From: Daucus carota subsp. sativus
Lineage: Eukaryota > Streptophyta > Magnoliopsida > Apiales > Apiaceae
NCBI RefSeq assembly: GCF_001625215.2
Contig: NC_030384.2
Coordinates: 30,678,527-30,742,526 of the forward strand
Direction of reading: 5' to 3'
Length of the DNA: 64,000 bases
Below, piece after piece: positions 42,837 through 54,393 of the stretch; positions within the stretch are counted from its first letter, which is position 1; the number at the start of each line of letters is the position of its first letter. The position numbers and the translations under genes are program-made. A model generated the notes under the pieces. The model saw only the letters and a list, made by a program, of their open reading frames with translations. It made no database searches and was not told the origin of the DNA.

Positions 42837-43175
42837 TGGCTTCAAGTGTCACATTTTAGTAGTAAAAGGCATCTATTGTCATTTTCTGGAAAAATAGCCC
42901 CAACTATCACTTCAAAACGCAACTTCATGTAGTGTTAACAAAAACGCAACTTGAAGTCGTGTTTTCAACTCAAAATGCAACTTGAAGTCGTGTTTTTAGC
43001 TCAAAACGCGACTTCAAGTTGTGTTTTAAACTGAAAACACAATTTTAAGTTGTGTTTTACTCGGGAAAATCAAAACACCGCTTCAAGTCGTGTTTTGAAT
43101 TGACAGTTGGGGTCATTTTTCCAGAAAATGACATTGAGGCTCATTTGATCTAAAATAGTGACTTCTAAAACCTTT
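42837..43175. mobile_element. Foldback element with an internal minisatellite
   Basis: TGTCATTTTCTGGAAAAATA to CCCCAACTATC (42877-42908) is inverted at 43102-43133, and weaker pairing extends outward (GTCACATTTTAG against CTAAAATAGTGAC). Between the arms lie about six units of roughly 32 bp built from CGACTTCAAGTTGTGTTTT and its inverse AAAACGCAACTTGAAGTCG. No coding frame and no clear target duplication. Confidence 0.65.
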
Positions 43176-43892
43176 TCTCTAGTGAATCTCAACGCCCTGT
43201 TAAATTATTTTGAGACGAAGGAATGTTAAGATATCATCGAATTAGAAATCATCAAACAACATAACGATTTTACTAAAATAAAACATATCATTACGAATAA
43301 AATCATATCATGACATATGTATTTGAGAATAATTAATAAAATTAAAATCAAAACTTAAATAAATATCAAACGTTAATTCATAGAAAGTTTATTATATGTA
43401 AATAACAATAATTTAAATAAATATATTGAAAATGATAATATAATCAAATAAAAATAAATTATATTCATAATAAATATAAATTTCAATTTTTATTTAGACA
43501 ATCACGGTGCTATTTCAAATTCAATACTTTCACGCCGGCTATTTGCTAGTAGTATTACCTTAAATATCCACCGAGTTAAGTTGGCCTGGTTCTATTGTCC
43601 GTATCTTTAACAAAATCAATATCAACATGTTGCTGTTTGAAAAATCGACGTGCTATTTGAGAAGTGTGAACCACATATTTAGCATCATTCGGAATTCTAG
43701 CAACTTAAATCAAAGTTTCATACATAAAGACAATATCCAAAAGATTGCATCGAATATTACAAAATATAATGCCTGAAAATTCTTCACAAACGTCTTAGAT
43801 CTCCAAGGACAGCTGATTTATCTGATTCCCAGCATTTTAATAGTATTAAGTTTTTTCTTCAATAAATTTAACAAATTAAATACTTCTTTTCT
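43176..43892. other. AT-rich 3' flank of the DC1 gene
   Basis: No separate gene is seen. The right end should contain the 3' UTR of the DC1 gene. Confidence 0.35.
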
Positions 43893-44816
43893 TCAAAAAT
43901 CTTCACAATCAGCTTCACCAGAATCATCGATTTCCGTCAACGTCGGTCCAACATTAACATACACAGATGTAATAGTCGTATCACCGCCGTCTCCACCGCC
44001 TCCTCCGCCCATCACACTCTGCATTAAGTTCTGCCCAACTTGTTGTGCAGCCCCCTCAACAAAGCCTTGCAAAGCTGCACTCATTAATCCACCACCACCT
44101 GGATAACTCTGTTGCTTCTGAATACCATTACTCGGCCTGGTGCTCATCACCGGTAAACTCTGCTGCCCTTGCATCTTACCGTACATTCCCCCACTAGGCC
44201 TTCCAGCCACCACCGTAGCCTGAACCCGATTGAATTGTACCTGTGGCTGCGGAGGTTGGATTGCACCAGTGGCGCAATGCATATGTGCATCAAAATCACA
44301 TATGCCGCACCTGTACAGCCACTGCTTAGACCCGATTTTCGAGCAGATGTCACAAGAAAAGCCCTTGGCCTCGTAAGGGTTTTTAAAAGTCAGCAACAAA
44401 GGATGCACGTGAGCATAATGCTCAACGGACAAAGGCATGGAGGCACAAGCAACATGGAGATCAAAATCACATACATGACAATGGTAGCTGAATCCATTAC
44501 CGCGACGATTACAAGCGTCACAGTTGAATAATCCACCGGGATAAACAGATAAAGAGAGTAGAGCAAGTGGATGAGAAGCATGAGAAGTGTGTGTAATCTG
44601 TTGTGGGAATTTAGTGCAGGATTTATGGAGATGAAAGTTGCATGGATTGCATGAGTATATATAATCATCAGAACTGTTTGGTGGTACTTTGCAGCCAGCA
44701 CAGATGTAAGATGAAATCGTGTTGTTTGGTACTAGGGTCTGGTGATTAGAGTTTAGGTCTAGAGGATGAGGGTGGCTAAAGTGGAGGATCTGTAGATCAT
44801 GCTCTAGCTTTCCCAT
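43893..44816 (-). CDS. DC1 (Cys/His-rich C1-like) domain protein
   Basis: 307 residues, single exon, starting MGKLEHDLQILHF. Three DC1 modules, the plant-specific C1-like zinc fingers, are seen. The first starts at HFSHPHPLDL with CAGCKV and CNPCNFHLHKSC. The second starts at HASHPLAL with CDACNRRGNGFSYHC and CDFDLHVAC. The third starts at HVHPLLLTF with CDICSKIGSKQWLYRC and CDFDAHMHC. The last 110 residues are different: Gln/Pro/Ser-rich, then a long Gly run (MGGGGGGDGGD), and an acidic end. DC1 proteins are usually stress- or hormone-responsive, and some bind proteins or DNA in defence, but no catalytic role is established. The upstream frame has no earlier ATG. Confidence 0.88.
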   Translation of the reverse strand: MGKLEHDLQILHFSHPHPLDLNSNHQTLVPNNTISSYICAGCKVPPNSSDDYIYSCNPCNFHLHKSCTKFPQQITHTSHASHPLALLSLSVYPGGLFNCDACNRRGNGFSYHCHVCDFDLHVACASMPLSVEHYAHVHPLLLTFKNPYEAKGFSCDICSKIGSKQWLYRCGICDFDAHMHCATGAIQPPQPQVQFNRVQATVVAGRPSGGMYGKMQGQQSLPVMSTRPSNGIQKQQSYPGGGGLMSAALQGFVEGAAQQVGQNLMQSVMGGGGGGDGGDTTITSVYVNVGPTLTEIDDSGEADCEDF

Positions 44817-44822
44817 TTTCAA

Positions 44823-45804
44823 AGCAAGATACTAAGAGAATTGAGAACAATAATCTGGGTGTTTGGGTACATATAGTGGTTGGTAGAAACTTGGGTTGAC
44901 TATGGAGGGTTGACAGGGGGATATCCAGGTAAATTAACGCGGTTATGATAAACAAGTGGATTCAAGGATTGACTGATTTGTGGTTGATAACCTCATTGTA
45001 GATTATCGACTGCTCAGAAGACTTGTGGATGTCATGGTAACTTGTACAAGTTTTGGAGTCAACTATCGCCTCTCACATTTAATTTGGTGACAAAAATTCA
45101 CTTCCCGTGTACTAGGTAGTAGATACGTAGAACTGATGTGACTGATTACATATGTAATATAGTCAACTGGGGGGCAGCTGAGCCGATCAATTACAGGCAT
45201 AGATGCCGACTTCACTATCCGGGAAGATGATGCTCTTTCACCATCTTACCTGGGGATTGGTCTACGCCGCTCAAGTCCAAATACACTAGAAAAAATATTT
45301 ATATATACATAGATTCTGTATATATTTGTTACTTGTTAGCTGCTTCATAGTTGACAAAATAAGATAAAGCTCCTACAAGTCCAAGTAGTCACAATGGCCT
45401 GAATGATAAAAGTACTACTCACAATTATATAATGAAGCTTTGCAAGAGAACCAGTTTAACAAGACAGATTTTACCCAAAAATAAAAAAATCAAGAAGATA
45501 TAAGAATGTACAAGCTAACAAGCACCCCAAACCAAAAAAAACTCACTGGGATGAAGTAGAGCTTACGAAATATTCACTGAATCCGACAACGCAAAACTTC
45601 ACTTTGCATGCGGAAACCTTGATTTGTCCTCTTATATACTTCAGCAGTAATTTATGTCATGGATACATAAGACTTGTATTTTCTTGTGTTCAACTTGAGA
45701 GGTATTGACAGATATATGATATTTCGAATTCAATCGCGAAAACTTGGTACCTGTACCCTTATGCATCATGACAGCTGATCAAAAGGAGCAGAATAGTAAG
45801 AGCC
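44823..45804. other. Gap between the DC1 and XLG genes
   Basis: It holds the DC1 promoter on the right side of that gene and the XLG 3' UTR on the left side of the next. No repeat family or extra gene was recognised. Confidence 0.35.
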
Positions 45805-48800
45805 TCATTCCTGCGCAACATAGGGGGATGTGGTCACTTCTCCACTATAAAATGATTCATCTCCTGCATTTCCATAAACTCCCTCATTCTTATCTTCTTC
45901 CCACTTGAGGACCTCTGTGAGGTACATGACTGCCTCATCGACTGATTTACGCTCCAGAGCTCTGGTTTGCCACACAAAAAGCTTCCTCCCGGTGATGGAA
46001 AAATAGAGCTTTTTGAACTTCATAGCCATAAAATAGTATGCTTGACTTGCCAGTGACTGATTGTTATGGTGAGGCTTCAGAGGGTTAAAGTCTTTAAGCC
46101 ACTCACAATTTGTTATTGGAGACTGATTAATTTTGTCCTCGAAGGCATCATATTTATTAAAAAGAAGCACAAAGGGAGTGTCAGAAAAGGAAGGGTTCTT
46201 CACTGTGCTTTCAAACAATTCTTTGCTAGCCAGCATCTTATTTTGCGGAGGACCAGTTCCATGAGAGTAAACCTGGTCATAGTCACTTAAGGCAATGCAA
46301 AAAACTACCATCCTTGCATCTTCAAACATTTCCAGCCATCTACAGCCGTCCTGCATCCCTTTGGAACTTATGCGAATCAACTGATACCTAAGAGACAAAA
46401 ATATATTAGTCACAAGCAATAACCAAAACTATAGCATTATATAACAACGAACAGCTAAAGTCTGTTACTTTGTCAATGGAGATTGGTATTCGAAGTTATC
46501 ATAGTAATCATCCGACGAAAGATTGTGATCATCACATGAGAACTCAATGGAAGAAAGACCATTACTCGGAGTCACTCCTTCTGCATATAAGATGTCTTTC
46601 TCAGAAGGTTCGTACTCATTACTGGATACCTCAATGGCCTGTTATAAAAATATAAAGCAGCAAGGTATCAATGGGTTGTCAAAATAAAATATTTTCGAAT
46701 TTTAGCTTGCCACTCCAGAGTTTAATGTGGGCCCTCAAATTTTAACAGGAATCTCAACAAAAGAAACTTCAGTCCAACATAGTACCACAGCACATAGAAG
46801 ACAATGCAGATATAAACAAGAAACAATGGTCTCAAATTATGTCTAAAAGCAATGACATGGTACGATAATTCTGTGGACCCTCAAATTTTACAATCCCAAC
46901 AAAAGAAACTTCAGTAACAATATATTATTTCAAGAGGAAAAACAGACGAGAAAATTTTCTAATCCTTTACCAATCAAAGAAATGAATCAAGAAATATGGC
47001 TGAAAGCAATGACATGGATTTCAGAGTGAACTTTTTTTTATCAACCACCATATGATTGTTCTCTAAGGCTCCTCCCTACAGAAATCGCAATAATATAATT
47101 GTTAAACTTGAAATGAAAACTAATCATATCCTCATGAATAGCTTTTTAGTATCTGGAGACCACCCAATGAGAGTATTAAATAGTACTTTCTCTGCTATTT
47201 CAGTATCATAGAAACATTATTTTTTTTTATTATTAGATTGATCCAGTAATATAATATTTAAACAAAGCATAATAGACGAGAATTAGAATACTTTCTTAGG
47301 CTTTTCAAACTGAAAAGGCACAAAAGCTGCCTAAAGTAGGGTATGCACACCAAAATTATGTTAACTAAAGCAAAAAAAATTTGCTATCCTAATGCAGCGA
47401 AGAGTGCCCCAATAAATCATCACAAAGGTGTCATGATTCGATCAAGTTAATATGAGTAATGTGTGATCTATAAACAAAGAAACATGAAATGCAGATACTC
47501 TAAGCTTCTGCTGCAGTTGTGTTGGAACACAGAGAAATAGTGGAATCATTTAAATCTACATAGATGATGCCAGGTAGTTGCAATCTAAATTAGGATATAA
47601 TATATTGCACTGATAAACCAGATCAGTGAACATGAAAATAATAACAAATCTAATATATATGACGCTAAAAGATGTAAGGATTTACTTGAATGAATTTTGG
47701 TCAGCTCATTTATTAATTATTATAGGACCAAAAGGTGCGTCTACATAGATCTTACAGAATAAAACCGTGAGTTAGTAATAGTAATTTAATACTACATAAA
47801 TCGTAAACTAACTCTTACACAAGCAAAACACAACACAAACACATATGCACACACGCGCATATATAAAGAGAGTGGGAGTCCCAAAGATTAGAACATTCAA
47901 AATATATGGATGAGTGAAGTACATAATAGATAATACTGTAAGAAATGAATTTTCATGTAGGGGTACATAGCATAGTTGCAATGATAAGTTTGGAGGCAAT
48001 ATTATATAGGCTCCTATAACCAAAAATCAGATATCATAAGACCATATTATGTTATCGTGTTAGGTATCTCTATTAGGTACTATGTTGGTATACCCTGCAC
48101 AGTCCACATATATGTTTAGAAGTAACATTCAATAAAATAGTAGCTTAACACAGCAAACCAGTGAGACAAGTAAAATGTATAGATCTGCAAAACTTTAGGG
48201 AGATGTGGCAAACCCGATCCAAGAAATATCTCGCAACATCCGGAAGAAAAGGCAATTCCTCCTTTCTCTTGTAGGTTTCTTGGATAGCAGGATCCTTCCA
48301 AATCTCATCCACGACAGGAGCATACTCACGCGTTGCAGCAGGAAAGAAAGCATCCATATCTCCGATAGCCATGATTTCCAGTAACCAGTCGGAAAAATGC
48401 TTGAGCCTTTGATTGATTGAATAGATACATTGCTTATTTCTATTAGAAGCAGTTTCACCTGAAATTAATTGTTCACATGTTTACAAGCATGTTAAACAGG
48501 ATCAGAAGATAAAGATGATGGGCTAAGAAATTGAAACTGCCAGTAAACTTTAAATTTTTACAAGTAGCTAGGGTATTCCATGCAAACTCATGACATAATA
48601 AATCACAGCAAAATGAAGCTTACCCCACATTTACAAAAATACAGTAGCGGATGCAATTGTATAGCCATTGCATATGTTCACAGAAAAGTTTTTGGCAGAA
48701 TACTTGTAAATCCCTTGAAGGGTATTAAAGGTCGTGTTATACTGTTCACAAGAAACAGGTATGTTCACTCCAAACCATGTTGGCCTAAACTCTACAATCC

Positions 48801-51800
48801 AGCTCAATATCACCGGTAGGTCAGAGTACTAAAAATTGCCAGTCTCAAGTACATAGATTATAAATTTGAAGTTTGTAGGCTATTTTAGTTTGTATCTGAC
48901 TGAATGCCTACAGTATACTTAATAAACACTTCTAACTTCCAAAGTCTCACCGGGTCACCGCAATGTTGATGTGGATATGCATGCTATTTGATACAAGTAA
49001 AACCCATAGAAGCAGATGCAATATGCAAGTTCTGAAACCTAAATGTGTGAAACTAAAAATGCAAATTATATATAGCAACAAATTAAGATATGTGAAAAAG
49101 AAAGGAAGCCTTTTGACAATAAGTACCTAAAACTGAAATTCAAGAATAATGACACAAGATATTAAACAGGGTATGAAGACATACAATGTCTCAGAATAAC
49201 TTTTTCACCATGTAATTGCATGTAATAGATATAATAATTTGTAAGTCAAAAAAAAATTAATCTTCAGACATAAACTTCAATTTGATTACAAAATGAATGA
49301 TCTGACCTCAGGGGGACTGCAACAACGGATATCGGTTTTAAGTGTAAACTAAGTTATCCTCTTGTCGGAAGAGGAAAAATGGTACAGATTCGGTACAATA
49401 TATTGTCAAAGAGCAAAAGACATCACTAATCATAGTCCCACCACCCATGATTTCTGTTTCTCATGTTAACTAAAAAGTTTATTTTTAATCCTCAAAAGCA
49501 ACTAACCTATATCCTACTTCAAATTGAAAATTTAACAAAGAAAAGGTCTAGAGGTTCAATTAGACATAAAAAAAATTCACCTGGGGAAGACCCATCGGCA
49601 TCCAATACAGGATGATCATTCTTGAACAAAAATTCTTCTTCAAAGCGTTCTCGCCCCTCAAGTAAGACACTAAGATATTTGTACAAGTTGCTCTGAATCG
49701 TAAGCTTTATGTTCTGCAGCTCTTCAGCTGTATACTTCTTTCCATATAAACACTTTGCCTGTTACAACAAATTAAACAAACTAAATGTGAGAATGTAGCA
49801 ATCCTGCAATATGAAGTTATGGTACTACTCCAGAGTTGAATGCCCTTTGTAAATCTAAAGTTTACACATTTTGCAGTCTGTGTATCTAGATTGTGCATAT
49901 TTTGTACCTGAAGTTGATATATTCATGCAGTTTGTGTACTAACTCTAACTTCTGTTGCTTTCTTTACCCACAGAATATATTTAACTCTTTATATAGTCTA
50001 CATGAAAAATAAGTTTGGTGACCTAATGTAACTGAAATAATTTTATGTTTGACAAAATATGAGCATATGCATGTAGAGGCGTGGGCATGTATAATCCTGA
50101 ACCCTGAAGTATAAATGCCAACAAAAACATGCTTCTGCACTGGAGTATTAGGTTTATGTGTACAACCTCTCTACAAGAATAATCCATATAAGAATAACCA
50201 CTGCATAATAAATAAATATATAAAATTATGGTCCAAACTCCATATAATCTATTAAAAAATTACCTCTATTTAAGAATAACCTCCCTATAATAATATTTTC
50301 CAGTCCCAAGAATATTATTGTACAGAGGTTATACTGTATCTGATATTGCATTCCATCTCAACTTAATACTATAGCAGCAAAAATAATTTTTCAGTCTTAA
50401 AAGCTGGTGGTGTCATAATTCAACTAAAAATATGTATGCTGTTTCAATTTTAGTAATTGCACAAGCAATATCTTGTAAAAAAATGTTGAGAAACAAGTGG
50501 ATGTACCTGCTTGAAAATAGTGCTTGTGCCCGAACCCTCTATTCCAAACAACAGTAGTTTATGAACACTTTCCTTCTCCAGATAAGCAGGAACGGACTTG
50601 CTTGAGAATGTAGTTGGATCTTCTTTTGACCGACTAGGACTTTCAGGGGGTACAGGCAAAGAAAATAGTGCAGAAACTAGACGAGTAGACGCCTGCCTAG
50701 CCAAAAAGAGAAAGCATTTTTTAATTGCCAATTTATTACATAAAAGTGTCTATCTGAAAGTGTTTTCAGTAGGAAAACCCAGCTTATAAGCACAAATCGA
50801 TTTGATTGTTTACTTTGCTAGAATAAGAACATATGACTTAAAACAGACTTGTAGGTTAAATTCTATATTTTGGAGGTGAGGTTTTTTATTTTTCGTAACT
50901 GTACCGGTTGGTAGTTCAACCTTTTGTCATTTTTGTTAAATTTGATAATATCGAACACCTAACTAACTATAAAATTGAACTTTCTGCACAGATAATCGCT
51001 TATATATGTTACAAGTACAAGACTATTTTTGCTTATAAACTACAAAGATTAATTAAAGTGACAAGTTTCCTTGAACTCAGTAATTAACTTTACCTTTCCC
51101 CATATGTTGCCTTTAATGTTATTTTGACCTTCTTCTTCATATGACCCGTCATCATATACCCAAAAGTGTGTGTCCCGAGGACATTGGACATTGGCCATCT
51201 GTAATTACGGAAAAGAGAGAGTCAAAGATAAGGAAGTGAGTAATTTTAGTCAATTAAAAGGAAGGAACTAATAGGATATTACAATCGACTATATAAACAG
51301 TACGGTAGGATAATGTACTGTATGCAACTGGTGTAATCACTCTATAGACTCAATCAATGTTATATGTAGGTATAGAATGTTGATGGCTACAAGAGTGAAC
51401 TGGCAATACCTTCAGTACTCTGAGCTCAACTTTTGTGATCTCACGCCCGTTTATAAACACCTTAGTGTTACCATTACTTGCATCCAGCTGAAGTTTACCC
51501 CCGATATTAAGTTTTGAGCTTATAATTCTATCAGGCTTCTCTCCCTCCTAGAAGAGACACAAATCAGACAAGAACAATGTGATTAAATCCAAGCCAAAAC
51601 AGCAGCTGGACACGTGTGTTTGTTATCAAAATAAAGTGCCCCTTAATGTTGAAAACTGAACATTCAGCGTACCTTTCCCCAAAGTCCAGAATCCTTGTCA
51701 TACCAATATCTTCCCGGTTTCAACTTCTGAGGCGGAACAGAACAACCAAAGATCTCAGCCAACTCTTCATCATGTAACTGCCTTCCGTTCACAATAAGCT

Positions 51801-52560
51801 GTTCCGGTCTCAGCTGATTCGCCTTGCATTCCGTCTCCGCTTTCATAATCTGTGCGACCTCCAACGGACTACAAACTCTCAACAAAATCTTTGAAGATTT
51901 CCCCAAACTCGGCCTCTTCAACTCATCTATAGGCATACCAATACAACTCACACACTTCCTCCCTTCCGGCATCGATCCCATGGCTTTAAGCACACAATTA
52001 CTACAATATCCAGCATCACACACAATACAACTCTCTATCCCTCTCAACAAAAACCTGTTCTTCTTCCCACACCTATTACACATCTTCTTCTTACTCAAAT
52101 TCTTCGTCTCCGAAACAACATTCTCTGAACTCCCCGAATTAACTGAATTCGCTAAATTCGTGGAATTCTCAACACTATCGACATCAACATCATTCTCAAA
52201 TTCATCACTACAACTATCAAACTGCTGATCACTTAAATTCGCATTTGAAACTGAAATTGAATTCGTATTTGAACTGGAATCGTTATCGAATTGATTGGAA
52301 GCACGAGAAGGTCGACTTACAACAGATTTAGCCGTTCCGTTTTGAAGCTTTCGGAATCTCGAAAACCTAGAAATGCTGACCGGATCGACGGTGGGAATAG
52401 AAGCGGTAGGCAACGGAAGAGGACCGTCGTACTCGACGGCGATGGAGTAATCGAGCTGGTCTTCGTCCGGTAACGGAGCTCCGGCAGGTAACATTTTGCG
52501 AAGAGCTTCTTGCCATTTTTTCGAGTCGGTGTCTTGCTCCGTCACAGTTTCCGATGTCAT
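45805..52560 (-). CDS. XLG3: Extra-large guanine nucleotide-binding protein (XLG3-like)
   Basis: Plant-specific G-alpha-like subunit that pairs with G-beta-gamma in immune, hormone and root signalling. Eight exons fit: 52560-51673, 51547-51410, 51198-51094, 50692-50507, 49758-49581, 48458-48214, 46638-46469 and 46387-45805, giving 830 residues. The N-terminus opens with [21 protein letters not shown] cysteine-rich region follows (C161, C164, C178, C181, C186, C189, C203, C206) with [12 protein letters not shown]. The G-alpha-like half has a P-loop reading GIEGSGTST (427-435) in place of GxxxxGKST, and NKYD at 714-717. The usual DVGGQR switch II is replaced by [14 protein letters not shown], and the C-terminal TCAxD by VWQTRALER. 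These changes are normal for XLGs, which bind GTP weakly. Family choice is sure. The XLG3 label rests on the N-terminus and length (XLG3 is about 848 aa) and is less certain. Confidence 0.92.
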
Positions 52561-52800
52561 TGTTAAGCATCAAGAGAGAGAGCGAGAGAGATTTATATGA
52601 GAGTGAGAATGAGCTGGTTTGGTCGAGAAAGTAAACGGAGCTAGACTAGAGAGACGCAAATATGATTACGCAATTGCTCAGCTGTGCCTCTTTTATTTTC
52701 TTTCAGATATTTTACGTCATTTTTTCTCTTTTTCAAGCCGGATGTAAGTATGTAACCGCCGTTTCCAATTATTTAACGGCTCGTAACTTTGTTTTTGTTA

Positions 52801-53048
52801 CTTTCTCCGTCCATAATAAACGTTTTATCTTTTTTCAAAATTTTTTCACGTATTTCCAAACTTATAAAAAACATACTTGTAGCCATTATTTTCTCATATT
52901 TCTTTTTTTATATTGAAATTTGAACTTCCTACTTTTATACAAAACAAAAAACACGAAAAAAATAATATCTACAAATATGTTTTTTATAAGCTTGTAAATA
53001 CGTGAAAAAAATTTGAAGGAAAAAAAAACATTCATTATGGGACGGGAG
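52801..53048. mobile_element. Stowaway MITE upstream of XLG
   Basis: The tips CTTTCTCCGTCCATAATAAA and CATTCATTATGGGACGGGAG have TA outside both. The interior folds back around a Phe/Lys-codon-like AT stretch. It starts 240 bp upstream of the XLG start codon. Confidence 0.75.
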
Positions 53049-53906
53049 TACATTTTTTCGCAAACACGTTTTTTGATCGAAGTATAGAAAAAACCTTCTC
53101 TCATGCCACTACTTCCATGCTACTACTTTAATCGCAATTTATAAAAGAGATTAATTACGCACTACTTCCCTTTTTACATGTCCATCAATTTATCAATTTT
53201 TGATTAAATATTATAAATTATTTATTTATTAATTTAAAATCTGAAAATTATATATTAAAATAAATTAAATATATCTCGATCAAAAATTGCTCGAACCAAA
53301 TGACCCTAACATCTTAATCCCAACTTGTTCTTCACAGACACTAAAATAATTAGTATCCAAGTGACCAACTCATAGGACATTATATTGTTTGAAAAGAATA
53401 TTTACATGATTAGAGTTAAGTTGCTTGTAATCCTCATTTCAGGGAGTATTCATTCTTTAAAATTAAATAAAATATGATCTCATGATTTTAAATTTATTTT
53501 TTTACCATATTTTTAAACATCCAAGAAGTTAAAATTTATGTTCTTTAACATAATAAACATGCATAACAATTGCTTTATAAATCGTAAGACATTATGTTCT
53601 CAAATATGTTTAATATGTCCTACGATTAATAAAATTAATTGTTGTGTACATGTTGACTGCGTTGTGGAACTTAATCCTAGGCTTATTGGATGTTTAAAAA
53701 TATTATAGACCAAAAAAATTGAAATTAACACCACTAGACTATATTTTATCCAATTTTGAAGAATTATTACCTAAAAACTCCACTAAAAAGATAACTCCAA
53801 GGAATTTTACTATAGTAGGATGCTTGTGATATGAAAAAACAATATTGAGCAATACACAAACAAGTCGCATCGTTGGGGACTTGGAGATGCCAGACAAAAA
53901 ATAATA
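53049..53906. other. AT-rich gap, no gene seen
   Basis: No supported frame or repeat family. It separates the XLG promoter side from the DUF760 gene's 3' side. Confidence 0.35.
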
Positions 53907-54157
53907 CTCCCTCCGTCCCAGTCAATAGTATACATTGGGGGACGGGGGCGCGGCACGGACTTTAATGCTTCAATATAGTATAGTTCTGTAAATTATTTTT
54001 AAGATTTTCTTTTTTTGTATAAAAGTATAACATTTATATTTTTATACAAAAAAAGAAAATATTAAAAATAAGTTGTGGAACTATGTTTTATAAGAGCCTT
54101 AAAAAGCGTGTCGAGCAGTGAAAAAGAAACGTATACAATTGACTGGGACAGAGGGAG
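53907..54157. mobile_element. Stowaway MITE near the DUF760 gene
   Basis: The tips CTCCCTCCGTCCCAGTCAAT and ATTGACTGGGACAGAGGGAG are flanked by TA. They are almost perfect inverted repeats over more than 25 bp, making this one of the best preserved Stowaway copies here. Confidence 0.85.
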
Positions 54158-54393
54158 TAAGAATAATGCTCTACATTTACAATTCTAATTTGCCAGAAAA
54201 AAATCATTCATCCACTAACATTCACAAGAAAATTATTTATCCGCAGAACAAAACTGAATAGGGGTTAACTGGCACGTCAATAAACAAACAATATTTATAT
54301 ACATCTGAATCAATTTGTCCCGGGTTTGTGCCTGCTTCAGGACTGCAATTACTATTGTAGGATCTGTAACCTGGCCAGCGATCTCTGAAAGGC

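Noticed and set aside
44169-44531. Plus-strand 120-codon frame opposite the DC1 gene
   Set aside because: Shadow of the Cys/His-rich frame; no independent start context or similarity.
51824-52228. Plus-strand 134-codon frame opposite XLG exon 1
   Set aside because: Shadow of a conserved coding exon.
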